A DNA stretch of 64,000 bases from Taibaiella sp. Lineage in GTDB: Bacteria; Bacteroidota; Bacteroidia; Chitinophagales; Chitinophagaceae. Made by a program: the position numbers and the translations under genes. Shown piece after piece: positions 45,401-54,688 of the stretch. The stretch lies in assembly GCA_019638495.1 (NCBI GenBank), contig JAHBTQ010000003.1, positions 1-64,000 of the forward strand, given 5' to 3'. The notes under the pieces were generated by a model. That model searched no databases. It was not told where the DNA came from and was given only the letters and a program-made list of their open reading frames with translations. Every line of letters starts with the position of its first letter. The first letter of the stretch is position 1.

Positions 45401-46225
45401 CCCTTTAGGCATGGCACCGACACGCAAACAGAGGTTTTCGAATACTTGTGGTTTGCGTGTCTCAATTGCAAGGCGTATCGTTTCTGCTATCGGGCTGCTT
45501 GCGTCCAGGGCCACTACTTCCGGCACGTACTTTGTTGCATTGTCCAGGTCGGTAGATCCCACCAGTTTGGCGTTTGCCCCGTCTATGATGCGAAATAATG
45601 CAAATGGAAAGTCAAATGGGTTTTCCTGAATAGTCTCAATGAACTGGTCAATAATTTCGTGGGTATTGGTGCAGTCTGTGAGTTTTTTACCAAGGTTTGT
45701 AAGCGTACGTAGTTGTCGCTCGCTGATGATCCTCTCGGTATCGTCTGAATTGGCGCAAAACATGCCGGCAGTCTTTCCGTCGTCACCTGGTATTGGCGTA
45801 TAGGAGAAGGTGTAGTAGGTCTCTTCGGGGTATCCGTTACGCTCCATTATCAGTAGCTGCGACTCGTGGTAAGTGCCTTCGCTGTTTTCCATTACCGCTT
45901 GCTTCAATGGGCCGATCTGTTCCCATATCTCGCGCCACACGTCAAACGCAGGCTGGCCCAGTGCTTTGGGGTGTTTGCCGCCTGCTATAGCCTTATATGC
46001 GTCATTATAGAGTTTTATCCATTCGGTTCCCCAGCCTATCCAAATTGGTTGCCTGGATGCTAGCATGATACGTACGCAGGTGCGTAAGCTTTGCGGCCAT
46101 GTGTCAACAGATCCCAATGAGGTCGATCCCCAGTCATAAGACCGTATCAATTCCCCCATTTCCCCGCCGCCGGAAAGAAATTCGGGTGATGATCTCTGCT
46201 GCTGTTCAGAATTGACTTTTTCCAT
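42488..46225 (-). CDS. Hybrid sensor kinase with two kinase modules (PAS-GAF-HK-REC-PAS-PAS-HK)
   Basis: 1245 residues from MEKVNSEQQQ (46225); the frame is open to 46336 but the extra N-terminus is Arg-rich and unsupported. No membrane helix. Order: PAS-like (about 20-165, IWIGWGTEWIKLYNDAY), GAF (about 185-325), HisKA with SHEFRTPLTLL (His near 362) and HATPase, receiver domain (ADDNADMRDY near 628; Asp near 673 in ILSDVMMPRLDG; LVKPFS), two PAS/PAC domains (about 735-1000), then a second HisKA with ASHDLKEPVRKIK (His near 1025) and HATPase (DNGIGFA, GTGLGLALC). Cytosolic phosphorelay hub; the single-domain regulator behind it is the likely exit. Confidence 0.92.
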   Translation of the reverse strand: MEKVNSEQQQRSSPEFLSGGGEMGELIRSYDWGSTSLGSVDTWPQSLRTCVRIMLASRQPIWIGWGTEWIKLYNDAYKAIAGGKHPKALGQPAFDVWREIWEQIGPLKQAVMENSEGTYHESQLLIMERNGYPEETYYTFSYTPIPGDDGKTAGMFCANSDDTERIISERQLRTLTNLGKKLTDCTNTHEIIDQFIETIQENPFDFPFALFRIIDGANAKLVGSTDLDNATKYVPEVVALDASSPIAETIRLAIETRKPQVFENLCLRVGAMPKGAWHVSPDKAIALPIAQPANTELYGIVILGVNPFRLLDEKYMGFISLIADQLQQSFAKVCVFEEERKRALALAEIDQAKTAFFSNISHEFRTPLTLLLGPVLDVLNDPGTSEQNRKRLEVVHRNALRMQKLVNTLLEFSRLEAGRTEGRYRKVDIARLTGDLASTFRAAVEKAGMELRITAGEITADVYVDTEMWERIILNLVSNAFKYSKLGHIHIDSRQTGPNITITVSDTGIGIANEHLDRVFERFYRIEHSDGRSQEGTGIGLAMVKELVLFHKGHITAASEPGVGSVFTLTIPHGRQHLPQDKIIQEQGPIDHKHVEPYIAEALKWLPETTQSSEEAEHRSNRQVPTVLLADDNADMRDYVQRLLSDQFTVVTATDGEDGYAKAIALKPDLILSDVMMPRLDGLGLLKRIRANSELRHTPVIILSARAGEEAKIEGLDAGADDYLVKPFSAKELLVRVANHIRINLVRRQTEQQFYQLMMQAPALINVFIGPEHRFVLFHPKNKDILGNVDFTGLPLRDTLPELEWQGIFETFDKVYTTGESVEENERAVYVRGGNEEMQERYLNFVYKPWHDQNGNIMGVMNFAVDVTETVIARKKIEESEERFRLLAETLPQLIWTMDEEGEMVYASSRWREYTGIDPEPDNWEKIVHPNDLKTVNDAWEKSRRTLRPYRTEVRLRNRNGKYRWFSGQGEPILKDNGEVDRWIGGFTDIHDQKEIEASLERLVAERTLELKRSNESLQQFAHVASHDLKEPVRKIKTFSSRLQHEYGEALPEKGKLFLEKIHSATDRMYAMIEGVLNYSTIDAQDQHTTQVDLNEIIRNIEADLELSMQQKKAIIVKDNLPSIEGASVLLYQLFYNLIGNSLKFASTERTPVINIRCSDDRDGKYAKIELSDNGIGFASEYSRKIFNTFSRLNPKDQYEGTGLGLALCKKIAERHNGSIQARGEEREGAIFTILLPYRQLKEIV

Positions 46226-46385
46226 TCGGCCCTCTTGTACTCCTAAGTTACATAATCGGTTCCTTATCCAATCCAACCTTCTTTTTGCAAATTTCCTCCT
46301 CCGAGATTGAGTTCGTATCCATTTGTTTGGCAGCATCTTTTATATGCCTTTTGTTTGTTTCACGTTGCGAATGTTCAGTTATCGT

Positions 46386-46393
46386 TATTTTTG
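46386..46393 (+). promoter_or_regulatory. -7 box TATTTTTG of the small Cys-containing lipoprotein gene
   Basis: Exact consensus five bases before the ATG at 46399, with TTG at 46365-46367 as -33. It settles ATG 46399 as the start over longer readings of the frame. Confidence 0.6.
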
Positions 46394-46398
46394 AGCGT

Positions 46399-46665
46399 AT
46401 GCGTTTCGCTAGTTTCATCCTATTGTCGCTCTTGCTTTCGTCTTGTTACAAGAACAAGTGCTATACCTGCACGGTAAAGAGGGTGAGCAGTGATATGAGT
46501 ATCAATGTCACTAAGGTTTATCCGGAGCAATATTGCGGTAAGTCTCCAAAGGATATCGACAAGATTGAAAAGGAAGGATCATATACTACTACACAGCCCA
46601 ATCCCATAACAGGAACAGACGTAGATGTCACTGTGACAACGACGTGTGTAGCTGCAGGCAAATAG
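46399..46665 (+). CDS. Small Cys-rich lipoprotein
   Basis: 88 residues. Signal peptide with lipobox LSSC (Cys15), then CYKNKCYTCTVKRV and two further Cys (YCGK and TTTCVAAGK), so four or more Cys are left for disulphides after lipidation. The frame upstream of 46399 is open but lies in the divergent promoter region. No family recognised. Stands alone, divergent from the hybrid kinase. Confidence 0.65.
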   Translation: MRFASFILLSLLLSSCYKNKCYTCTVKRVSSDMSINVTKVYPEQYCGKSPKDIDKIEKEGSYTTTQPNPITGTDVDVTVTTTCVAAGK

Positions 46666-47253
46666 GGTGCCAGTTATTTCTGAATTTGTACCATAATTAC
46701 TTTTTGCTTGTCATTTTGTCGTACAGCTTACTTCGTTTGCAGTCGAATTCATTGGAGTTCGTGTTAAACACCAGTGCCTGCGGCCGTTTCGGGCAGGTAC
46801 GTTGCACGCGCTGTCCAATGATTGACGATGTTTATTGCATAACAATGCTGAAAATTGCACAGTTGTCGTTCGATGTCACTGCTTTGAGGATAGATGGTCC
46901 CGACGGTAGTTTAGATCATAGTCGCCCCTTGTCACCTCCTTCGTCTCGGCAATGTTGTTTTCGGTTATAGCCGCCAGCGTTAAATGTTTTGCGGATTTAA
47001 TTCCCACCTTTAGAAATATTCTCTGTTTACTTGTTTAAGATTAGTGCAATAATATTGAACGGAATAATCTGGAAATACGCTCTAAAGAAATAAGGTGTCA
47101 TCCGAAAGTTGACACGTTATTTTATTCGATTCTCCTATTCTGTTAACTGTGATAGATTATGTGATGCTACAAAATTTTATCCTTTGAGTTTCATTCAGTT
47201 AAAAAAAAGTGTTTAATTTTATGAACTAAATAATAAACAAAAATTACTGTTGC
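46666..47253. other. Long intergenic region, no supported gene
   Basis: 588 bp. A 108-codon plus-strand frame (46644-46970) overlaps the lipoprotein end and has no coding character I trust. The second half is A/T-rich. GTGTCA (47095-47100) and TGACAC (47110-47115) form an inverted repeat with a nine-base spacer about 140 bp before the hydrolase gene, a possible operator. Confidence 0.6.
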
Positions 47254-48435
47254 ATGAAGATGCGAATGTCTGTTTTGCTTTCATATTTGTGCTTTTTTCG
47301 CGTACTCGTGGCCTTTTCACAGCCATACCAGGTTGGGCACATCAGTGCTTCCTTCGTTGACGCTACGCGTAGCAATAGGACGGTACCGGCTGAGATCTAT
47401 TACCCTGCAGACGTTGCGGGCGATAATGCGCCATTCGCCGCCAGTTACGTAGGTAAAGCACCTGTAATTGCGTTTGGTCACGGTTTTGTTATGACGCAAG
47501 ATGCGTATGCCAATGTGCGCGATGTTGTTGTTTCCAATGGTTATATCATTGCCTTCCCTACGTCTGAGGGCTCATTCTCTCCTGCTCACAGCGCATTTGG
47601 CAGAGATCTTGTTTTTGTTCTACGGCAGGTAGACGGTTTAGGTATGGTCAGCTCGTCTGTTCTATTCAATAAAGTGGACGCTGCAAATTGCGTTATGGGG
47701 CATAGTATGGGTGGTGGTGCGGCTCTTCTTGCCGCCTCTTATGACTCCTACATAAAGTCAATTGTCACATTTGCCGCTGCAGAGACGTCACCTTCCGCAA
47801 TTAGTGCTGCAGCTACAGTAAGTGTCCCTGCCCTTGTTTTTGCCGGTGAAAATGATTGCGTCACTCCTCCCTCTACCAACCAACAGCCAATGTACACCGG
47901 GCTCGCGTCAGCATGCAAGCAATATATTGGTATAAAAGGAGGTAGTCATTGCCAGATGGCCGGATCCAGCATCACCTGTAGCTTCGGAGAGGCGTCATGT
48001 TCGCCCGCGCCAACTATTACACGCGGAGAACAGCATGCAAAGTTGGCACAGTATCTTGTGCCTTGGCTTAACTACACGTTGAAAGGAAACTGCCCTGATG
48101 GCGCCTACTTCGATGCCACTGCTCCTGTCGACGCCAATATATCTTATACTGCAAATTGCATGTTATGTAGCAGTTCCTCTGTATCGCACCTGCCGGTTGA
48201 TGCAGGCGTTCGAGTGCATCCCAATCCGGTCCGAGGAAAAGTATGGTTCACATTTGCTCGTCCCGGCAGCGCTGTTATTTCGCTTTATTCGGCTATTGGT
48301 CAGAAGGTATTTGAATCGTCCGTCGCAAGCGATATGGAACTGAGTGTACCTGGTTTCCCCGCAGGCGTTTATATCTACAGCGTTGAGCGCCACGGCGAAG
48401 GGCCGGTACGCGGCACGTTGCTTTTGTTAGATTGA
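47254..48435 (+). CDS. Secreted alpha/beta hydrolase (chlorophyllase/dienelactone type) with T9SS sorting domain
   Basis: 393 residues. Signal peptide to VAFSQ. Catalytic triad visible: Ser151 in GHSMGGGAA, Asp201 in FAGENDCVTPP, His232 in KGGSHCQM; the oxyanion loop is GHGFVMTQDAY. The layout matches chlorophyllase/PAF-acetylhydrolase-like esterases. The last ~75 residues (VHPNPVRGKVWFTF to VRGTLLLLD) are a type IX sorting domain, so the esterase is exported through T9SS. Preceded by a long regulatory-looking region. Substrate unknown. Confidence 0.87.
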   Translation: MKMRMSVLLSYLCFFRVLVAFSQPYQVGHISASFVDATRSNRTVPAEIYYPADVAGDNAPFAASYVGKAPVIAFGHGFVMTQDAYANVRDVVVSNGYIIAFPTSEGSFSPAHSAFGRDLVFVLRQVDGLGMVSSSVLFNKVDAANCVMGHSMGGGAALLAASYDSYIKSIVTFAAAETSPSAISAAATVSVPALVFAGENDCVTPPSTNQQPMYTGLASACKQYIGIKGGSHCQMAGSSITCSFGEASCSPAPTITRGEQHAKLAQYLVPWLNYTLKGNCPDGAYFDATAPVDANISYTANCMLCSSSSVSHLPVDAGVRVHPNPVRGKVWFTFARPGSAVISLYSAIGQKVFESSVASDMELSVPGFPAGVYIYSVERHGEGPVRGTLLLLD

Positions 48436-48515
48436 TTGGCTTCAGGGAGAGCTCAAAAGACAGATGCGCTTGAGCCGACCTCTATTCATCTTTGTAGGTG
48501 ATAAAGATCTTAACA

Positions 48516-49151
48516 TTATACCGGTGGCTGCCAGTTGCCGGGGTCTTTGCGCCACATAGCCAGTACCTCACGGTCTTCTGCACGCACCAGGTTCTGTTCC
48601 TCTGCTACCTCCATAAGAGCCGTGTAGTTGCTGATTGTATGTAGCGGCACTCCTGCTTTCTCAAACGCCTCATCTGCTACCGGGAATCCATAAGTAAAAA
48701 GGCCGCACATGCCCAGCACTTCCGCTCCCTGCGCCCTCAGCACGTCTACCACCAGCAGGCTACTCTTACCGGTAGATATAAGGTCTTCTATCACCACCAC
48801 CTTCTGGCCGGCTTGCAGCACACCCTCTACCTGGTTGCCCATGCCATGTTTTTTTGCTTCAGAGCGCACATATACAAATGGCAGTTTCAGCAGGTCTGCT
48901 GCCATCACGCCATGTGCTATACCGGCAGTCGCCACGCCCGCTAATACTTCAGCATCGGGGAACTTGTCTAAAACCATATTCGCCAGTTCGCTTTTCACGA
49001 AGTCGCGCACGTGAGGATAGGAGAGCACTTTACGGTTATCGCAATAAACAGGAGACCTCCATCCGGATGCCCAGGTATATGGCGTTTGCAGGTTGACCTG
49101 CAATGCCTTAATTTGCATTAACTTTTCAGCGAAATGTTTTGGTGTGCTCAT
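48516..49151 (-). CDS. pyrE: Orotate phosphoribosyltransferase
   Basis: 211 residues, cytosolic; joins orotate to PRPP in pyrimidine synthesis. PRPP-binding loop VVVIEDLISTGKSSLLVV, plus YTWASGWRSPVYCDNRKVLSYP (substrate site) and VRSEAKKHGMGNQVEG (the flexible loop over the active site). Length is normal. Divergent from the Nudix gene, with about 50 bp between the starts. Confidence 0.95.
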   Translation of the reverse strand: MSTPKHFAEKLMQIKALQVNLQTPYTWASGWRSPVYCDNRKVLSYPHVRDFVKSELANMVLDKFPDAEVLAGVATAGIAHGVMAADLLKLPFVYVRSEAKKHGMGNQVEGVLQAGQKVVVIEDLISTGKSSLLVVDVLRAQGAEVLGMCGLFTYGFPVADEAFEKAGVPLHTISNYTALMEVAEEQNLVRAEDREVLAMWRKDPGNWQPPV

Positions 49152-49200
49152 AACCGCCCAAACCTACGCCAATATTGCAAGCCGCCAAAATGTAGACTCC

Positions 49201-49836
49201 ATGTTTTTCTCGCAGAAAATATATTATAACGATAAGCCGCTCGTCGTGACGACCAACATGGAAGCATACCTGGATGCCAACCCGGTGGCAGAGATGTACC
49301 AGTTTTTTTCTGGCGGCACACTCAAGAGTTTCACCCAGGCAATCGCATACCTCGAGCGCCCGGGTAGCCCCGGCGCCATCATCGAAGACGTGTCTGAAGT
49401 GACACTTAAAGAACAACTTGATGCTATGTACTATCCGCTGGATGCGGGTGGGGGACTGGTGTTTAATGAGCATGACGAGTTACTCATGATATTCCGCAGG
49501 GGCAAGTGGGATTTGCCCAAAGGCAAACTTGATCTGGGCGAGGATATAGCCGAATGTGCATTGCGTGAAGTGAGCGAGGAGACCGGCTTGAGCACATTGC
49601 AGCTTGGCGACAAGCTTTACGACAGCTACCACATATACTTCCAGGGAAACGACCGCTATCTGAAGCACACCGCCTGGTACATCATGAAGGGTTCCTCATT
49701 AGATAAGCTGATGCCACAGAAGGAGGAGAACATTGTCGATGCACGCTGGGTAGCCGAAAAAGAACTAAGCGTATATGCTGCACGCACCTATGAAGCCATT
49801 AGGGATGTACTGAAGGCGGCTAACCTCCGCTGGTAG
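49201..49836 (+). CDS. Nudix hydrolase
   Basis: 211 residues from MFFSQKIYYNDKPLVVTTN; the frame is open further back, but that would overlap pyrE. An N-terminal region of about 70 residues precedes the Nudix fold. Nudix box GKLDLGEDIAECALREVSEETGL near 108-130 carries the catalytic Glu residues. Followed by YFQGNDRYLKHTAWYIMKG. Member of the ADP-ribose/NDP-X group; substrate not predictable. The N-terminal segment is shared by Bacteroidota Nudix proteins next to pyrE. Confidence 0.88.
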   Translation: MFFSQKIYYNDKPLVVTTNMEAYLDANPVAEMYQFFSGGTLKSFTQAIAYLERPGSPGAIIEDVSEVTLKEQLDAMYYPLDAGGGLVFNEHDELLMIFRRGKWDLPKGKLDLGEDIAECALREVSEETGLSTLQLGDKLYDSYHIYFQGNDRYLKHTAWYIMKGSSLDKLMPQKEENIVDARWVAEKELSVYAARTYEAIRDVLKAANLRW

Positions 49837-49914
49837 GTACTTTTTCTGCAAAGGCTGTGCCAGACCGTAGTCTTTTAGATTCCTTGAAATACAGCCCTGG
49901 TTGCCCGGGCCGAT

Positions 49915-51441
49915 CTATTCCGTATTCCACTCCAGTGGCTGCAATCCTTTTTGCGCCGGGCCGGTTAATAGTGTGCCGTCAGGTGCATACCGCGATCCGT
50001 GGCAGGGGCAGTCCCATGTGCGCTCTGTGCTGTTCCACGTTACAATACAACCTGCATGCGGGCAAACAGGATCTACTGCCAGTATTTTGCCCTGATCATC
50101 CCGGTATATCGCTAATTTTTGTCCCTCCCAATTTGTCACTATGGCCTGCCCGGGTGCGATGTCAGCCAGTGCGTTGATGTGGTCATAACTGAAGCGACGG
50201 CTTACAAACTGGCTCACCACATCTGCATTTTCCTTAATAAAGTTGGCCAGGCCCGCTGCCGGTTTTACCCGTGAAGGTGAAAATATGTCTGCGTATGGAC
50301 TGGTTTTCCCGGCGATAAGCGAGCTGATGATGAGGCCGGATAGTGTGCCCAGTATCATGCCGTTCCCGCCAAATCCGGTAGCAACAAAAGTGCTGTCATG
50401 CCCGGGCATGCGCCCTATGTACGGTAGTCCATCTACTGGCACATAATATTGCGATGACCATTTGTAGGCCACGGCATCTACAGGGAATAACTGTCTGACA
50501 TGCGCCTCCAGCTCCCTGAATTGTTGTTCGTTGTTTTCTGTGTGCCCGGTTTTATGGTCATACCCGCCGGCTATAAGATAGGTGTTGCCATTGCTGGCAT
50601 GTGTGCGATAGTAGTTGTATGGCTCCTTTAGGTCATAGAGCAGCGCATCAGGATACTGTTCATCGCTTAGCGTCACTGCAATTGCATAGCTTCTATACGC
50701 TGCGCAACGAAAGTTGAAGTTATTCAGGCCCGGGGGAATGTGTGTTGCATATACCAGTCTGTGAGCCTTAAAGGTGCCCAATGTGGTTTCAATATTTACC
50801 TCTTTAGGGCTAACTTCTTCGGATTTGATCACCGTGCAATTCTCAAGAAGGACACCTCCTGCAGCAACATAGGCCTTCGCCAATCCCACAAGGTATTTCG
50901 TAGGGTGAAATTGTGCCTGTCGCGCTATGGCAATAGCCGTTCTGTATGGGATTGAAGTAGGGATACTCGTGGCCCAGTCGGCTACGATCCCTGCCTCCAC
51001 TGTTCCCTCCTTTATCTTCAGCAGTTCTTTTGCTTCATCCTCTGTTTGGGAAAAGAGGTAGCCCGTCTTGTACTTAAGTTCGCAGGCTATCTTGTGCTTC
51101 ATGCAATATGCCTCGATGAAATCTATGGCTACGCGTGCACCCCTCGCCACAATCCGTGCTGTCTCCACCCCGAATTTGTCTGTTATATCGTAGTAAGGTG
51201 TGTCTAGTACCGTATTCAGGTGAGCGGTAGTTCCTGATGTTGTTCCAAACCCTATTGACTTGGCTTCTGCCAGCACGCAGTGCAGGCCTTGCTCCTGCAG
51301 CAGCAGTGCCGTCGTAAGACCAGTAATTCCTCCCCCGGCAATCAATACATCATATGTCTTTTCACTATTTGTGTTCGTTTCCGGTGCCTGGAAGGGGGGT
51401 ATTTCCTGCCAAAGGCTTTTGTTATAGCCATCTCTCTTCAT
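49915..51441 (-). CDS. FAD-dependent oxidoreductase with C-terminal Rieske domain
   Basis: 508 residues, soluble. FAD-binding GGGITGLTTALLLQEQG at about 33-50 (DAO/GlcD-like fold), then ATGFGGNGMILGTLSGLIIS near 360-378, and a C-terminal Rieske [2Fe-2S] domain (about 435-505) with CPHAGC and CPCHGSRY, all four ligands present. Proteins of this architecture are widespread but uncharacterised; they probably oxidise an amine or similar compound and pass electrons to the cluster. Divergent from bshC. Confidence 0.9.
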   Translation of the reverse strand: MKRDGYNKSLWQEIPPFQAPETNTNSEKTYDVLIAGGGITGLTTALLLQEQGLHCVLAEAKSIGFGTTSGTTAHLNTVLDTPYYDITDKFGVETARIVARGARVAIDFIEAYCMKHKIACELKYKTGYLFSQTEDEAKELLKIKEGTVEAGIVADWATSIPTSIPYRTAIAIARQAQFHPTKYLVGLAKAYVAAGGVLLENCTVIKSEEVSPKEVNIETTLGTFKAHRLVYATHIPPGLNNFNFRCAAYRSYAIAVTLSDEQYPDALLYDLKEPYNYYRTHASNGNTYLIAGGYDHKTGHTENNEQQFRELEAHVRQLFPVDAVAYKWSSQYYVPVDGLPYIGRMPGHDSTFVATGFGGNGMILGTLSGLIISSLIAGKTSPYADIFSPSRVKPAAGLANFIKENADVVSQFVSRRFSYDHINALADIAPGQAIVTNWEGQKLAIYRDDQGKILAVDPVCPHAGCIVTWNSTERTWDCPCHGSRYAPDGTLLTGPAQKGLQPLEWNTE

Positions 51442-51603
51442 GGGTAGGTAAATGCTGTCTTACAAAGTTCCCGAATAATGTCCCGGCAATTTTACATCTT
51501 TCCTGCTTTGACTGCGCAGATAGGTTGGCGCTATACCCATATATCTTGCAGCTCATGTACTTTTCAGGATAGGCCAGTATCTTCGCAACTTCAAATTTAT
51601 CAT

Positions 51604-53202
51604 TTGCCGCACGTCTTTTCATATATTTCTTATCGCGGTACCGGCCGCTTCTCAAAGCTTGTTTCGGACTATTCAGAAGGGAAAGTGGATAGCAAATTCT
51701 ATGCTTATTCCCCGGATCCACAGGGAATTGCAGACGCTATTGCCTCCAGGTCAGTAACGCCGGTAAACAGGCAAGTACTGCACGATACCATTAGCAGGCA
51801 ATACGAGGGATTGGAGCTGTCGGAGCGACTTGCGGCAAATATTACTGCTTTGGCAGCGTCCACGACGTTCACGATTACAACGGCCCACCAGCCAAACCTG
51901 ATGACGGGATACCTGTATTTCGTTCATAAGATACTTCATGCCATTAAGTTGGCCGATGAGTTAAATGCTCAATATCCGGGTAAGCACTTTGTGCCCGTTT
52001 ATTACATGGGCAGTGAAGATGCAGATCTGGATGAGTTGGGTACATTTCGTTTTCGGGGCGATCAATATCGCTGGGATGGCGGTGGCCAAAAGGGCGCAGT
52101 AGGGCGAATGGATACGGCCAGTCTCAGGAAATTACTAGACGAGGTATTCCGTTTTTTTGGTCCTCCCGGCCCCGACGCGGATGCGCTTAAGGAGGTCATT
52201 CAGAAAGCTTACCTCGGGCATAAAACAGTGGGTGCGGCTACCCGCTACCTCGTGAATTTCCTTTTTGGTCGCTACGGCCTTGTTGTCTTAGATCCTGATG
52301 ATGCTGCTTTCAAGGCACTCTATGTGCCGGTGATGGAAGATGAACTGCTTAATGGGATAGCTCACAACATTATTACAGAGCAAACAGCCCGGCTTAACGA
52401 AAGCTACCAGGCACAGATGTTTCCCCGACCCATCAACCTCTTTTACCTCGAGAGTCAATTGCGCGAGCGAATTGAAAAGCAGGGCGACAAGTGGCAGGTC
52501 TTAAACACCTCAATTTCTTTTACGAAAGACGAGTTGCTGGCAGAACTGCACGCCCATCCTGAGCGATTTAGCCCGAATGTAGCGCTGCGTGGCATGTTCC
52601 AGGAGACTATCCTTCCTGATGTCGCTTTCATAGGTGGTGGCGCAGAGGTGGCATATTGGCTTCAGTTGCTGCCGTTGTTCCGACACTATGGAGTTTTTTA
52701 TCCTCCTGTGCTGCTGCGCCAATCTGTGTTGTGGGTGCCTGCAGATATGGCCCGGTTGCGGAACTCAGTTTCGCTCGACCTTGTCGACATGTTCACGCCG
52801 CTCCAGGAATTGCTGAAACAATATATACTTGCGCACAGCGGAGACACGCTATCACTGAAGCCTGAAATAGAGAAGATGGAAGCGCTGATGCAGCGTTTTG
52901 CTGATCGGGCTGCCGAGGTAGATGCTACCCTTAAATCGGCGGCAGCCGCAGCCTCCCAGAAAATGCGCAATCAGGCAGTGGCGCTGCAGAAGAAAATGCT
53001 TCGCGCGCAGAAGCGCAAAATGAATGTGCAGGTCGACCGGATAACCCGCCTGTGGGAGGGGCTGAATCCAAATGGTAACCTGCAGGAACGTACCGACAAT
53101 TTCCTGGAATACTACCTGGAGCATGGGCACAATTTCTTCGATGTTATCTTGCAAGCCATCAAGCCATTGACTACAGAATTTCTAATTGTTGAGGAGAAAT
53201 AA
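51604..53202 (+). CDS. bshC: Bacillithiol biosynthesis cysteine-adding enzyme
   Basis: 532 residues if started at TTG 51604, giving PHVFSYISYRGTGRFSKLVSDY, which fits the family start and its usual length of 530-540. An in-frame ATG at 51478 adds 42 residues that look non-coding and would span the promoter (TATCTTCG at 51578-51585). Family blocks: TTAHQPNLMTGYLYFVHKI, YYMGSEDADLDELGTF, GLVVLDPDDAAFK, and a coiled coil at about 430-500. It adds cysteine to glucosaminyl-malate, the last step of bacillithiol synthesis, in the cytosol. Other bsh genes are not in the window. Confidence 0.88.
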   Translation: MPHVFSYISYRGTGRFSKLVSDYSEGKVDSKFYAYSPDPQGIADAIASRSVTPVNRQVLHDTISRQYEGLELSERLAANITALAASTTFTITTAHQPNLMTGYLYFVHKILHAIKLADELNAQYPGKHFVPVYYMGSEDADLDELGTFRFRGDQYRWDGGGQKGAVGRMDTASLRKLLDEVFRFFGPPGPDADALKEVIQKAYLGHKTVGAATRYLVNFLFGRYGLVVLDPDDAAFKALYVPVMEDELLNGIAHNIITEQTARLNESYQAQMFPRPINLFYLESQLRERIEKQGDKWQVLNTSISFTKDELLAELHAHPERFSPNVALRGMFQETILPDVAFIGGGAEVAYWLQLLPLFRHYGVFYPPVLLRQSVLWVPADMARLRNSVSLDLVDMFTPLQELLKQYILAHSGDTLSLKPEIEKMEALMQRFADRAAEVDATLKSAAAAASQKMRNQAVALQKKMLRAQKRKMNVQVDRITRLWEGLNPNGNLQERTDNFLEYYLEHGHNFFDVILQAIKPLTTEFLIVEEK

Positions 53203-53231
53203 GAAAGGTGGACAAGTTAGCCCACCTTTCT
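53202..53231 (+). terminator. Hairpin between bshC and fumC
   Basis: AGAAAGGTGG (53202-53211) pairs perfectly with CCACCTTTCT (53222-53231) and begins on the last base of the bshC stop codon. No strong T run follows; it may act in both directions between the convergent genes. Confidence 0.6.
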
Positions 53232-53249
53232 GAAGATATTGAGAACACC

Positions 53250-54650
53250 TTAGCTTAGCTCGCCGACCATATCTTCCGGTTTTACCCACTGGTCGAAGTC
53301 TTCCGCCGATACATACCCGAGCTCTATGGCTGTTTCTTTCAGCGTCTGCCCTTTTCTGTGTGCAGTCTGCGCTATTTCGGCTGCTTTGTAGTAGCCTATC
53401 TTAGTATTCAGCGCTGTTACCAGCATCAGCGAGTTGTTTACGTGCTTGCGGATGTTGTCTTCAAGTGGTGCCAGGCCCTCAGCGCATTTGTCGTTGAATG
53501 ATACGCAACCCTCACCAATCAGGCGAGCGCTGTGCAGGAAGTTGTAGATCATCACTGGCTTAAAGACATTCAGCTCAAAGTGGCCATTGCTGCCGCCTAT
53601 GCTTATCGCCACATCATTACCCATTACCTGCGCAGCTATCATGGTCAGTGCCTCACACTGTGTAGGGTTCACCTTACCCGGCATGATAGAAGATCCCGGC
53701 TCATTGTCCGGTATAAACAGTTCGCCAATGCCTGCGCGTGGTCCTGAGCTCAGCATACGAATGTCGTTTGCTATCTTCATCAGGCTTACTGCTACTGTTT
53801 TCAGCGCGCCGTGTGCTTCCACTATTGCATCGTGTGCGGCCAGGCTTTCAAATTTATTCTCGGCAGTAACGAAGGGGAGGCCGGTAAGGTTTGCAATGTT
53901 CTCGGCAACTTTAACTGCATATCCTTTTGGTGTGTTGATGCCGGTGCCCACAGCAGTGCCACCCAGTGCCAGCTCGCTCAGGTGAGCCAGGCTATTGTTG
54001 ATAGCGCGCAGGCCATGGTCTAGCTGGGATACATAACCGCTCAGTTCCTGCCCTACAGTAAGCGGAGTTGCATCCATAAAGTGCGTGCGGCCTATCTTCA
54101 CCACATGCATAAATTCTTTCGACTTTGCAGCCAGTGTATTGCGCAGCTTTGTGATGCCCGGTATTGTGGTGTCCACCAGCATTTTGTAGGCCGCAATGTG
54201 CATCGCTGTTGGGAATGTATCGTTCGATGATTGCGACTTGTTCACATCATCGTTAGGGTGTACGAACTTATCCTTATCAGTAAGGTTGCCGCCGGAAATT
54301 ACGTGTGCCCGGTAAGCAACTACTTCGTTCACATTCATGTTGCTTTGTGTGCCCGAACCCGTTTGCCATACAACTAGCGGAAATTCTGCATCCAGTTTTC
54401 CCTCCAGTATTTCGTCACATACCTTACCTATCAGCTCTGATTTTTCTTGCGGCAGCACCCCTAGTTGACTATTGGTCATTGCTGCAGCTTTTTTCAGGTA
54501 CGCAAATGCCTTGATGATCTCCTTCGGCATTCTGTTGATGTCCTGCGCAATCTTAAAGTTTTCGATAGAGCGCTGAGTTTGTGCGCCATAGTACGCATTT
54601 ACAGGCACCTTTACCTCGCCCATGGTATCCTTTTCTATCCTGAATTCCAT
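53250..54650 (-). CDS. fumC: Class II fumarase
   Basis: 466 residues, cytosolic; interconverts fumarate and malate in the citric acid cycle. Signature [13 protein letters not shown] near 318-330 with the flexible catalytic loop Ser, [15 protein letters not shown] near 95-110, and [22 protein letters not shown] minus-strand TACCTTTG promoter box precedes it. Length and motifs are fully normal. The iron-free class II type makes it oxygen tolerant. Confidence 0.96.
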   Translation of the reverse strand: MEFRIEKDTMGEVKVPVNAYYGAQTQRSIENFKIAQDINRMPKEIIKAFAYLKKAAAMTNSQLGVLPQEKSELIGKVCDEILEGKLDAEFPLVVWQTGSGTQSNMNVNEVVAYRAHVISGGNLTDKDKFVHPNDDVNKSQSSNDTFPTAMHIAAYKMLVDTTIPGITKLRNTLAAKSKEFMHVVKIGRTHFMDATPLTVGQELSGYVSQLDHGLRAINNSLAHLSELALGGTAVGTGINTPKGYAVKVAENIANLTGLPFVTAENKFESLAAHDAIVEAHGALKTVAVSLMKIANDIRMLSSGPRAGIGELFIPDNEPGSSIMPGKVNPTQCEALTMIAAQVMGNDVAISIGGSNGHFELNVFKPVMIYNFLHSARLIGEGCVSFNDKCAEGLAPLEDNIRKHVNNSLMLVTALNTKIGYYKAAEIAQTAHRKGQTLKETAIELGYVSAEDFDQWVKPEDMVGELS

Positions 54651-54688
54651 AATCTGTTATGTGTTTGATTTGTATTGATTTCGGGGTG

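Noticed and set aside
44760..45629. 289-codon open frame opposite the hybrid kinase
   Set aside because: Ser/Arg-rich shadow of the GAF and HisKA coding region.
46644..46970. 108-codon open frame after the small lipoprotein gene
   Set aside because: Overlaps the preceding gene out of frame, is rich in Cys/Arg/Ser without pattern, and has no start signal.
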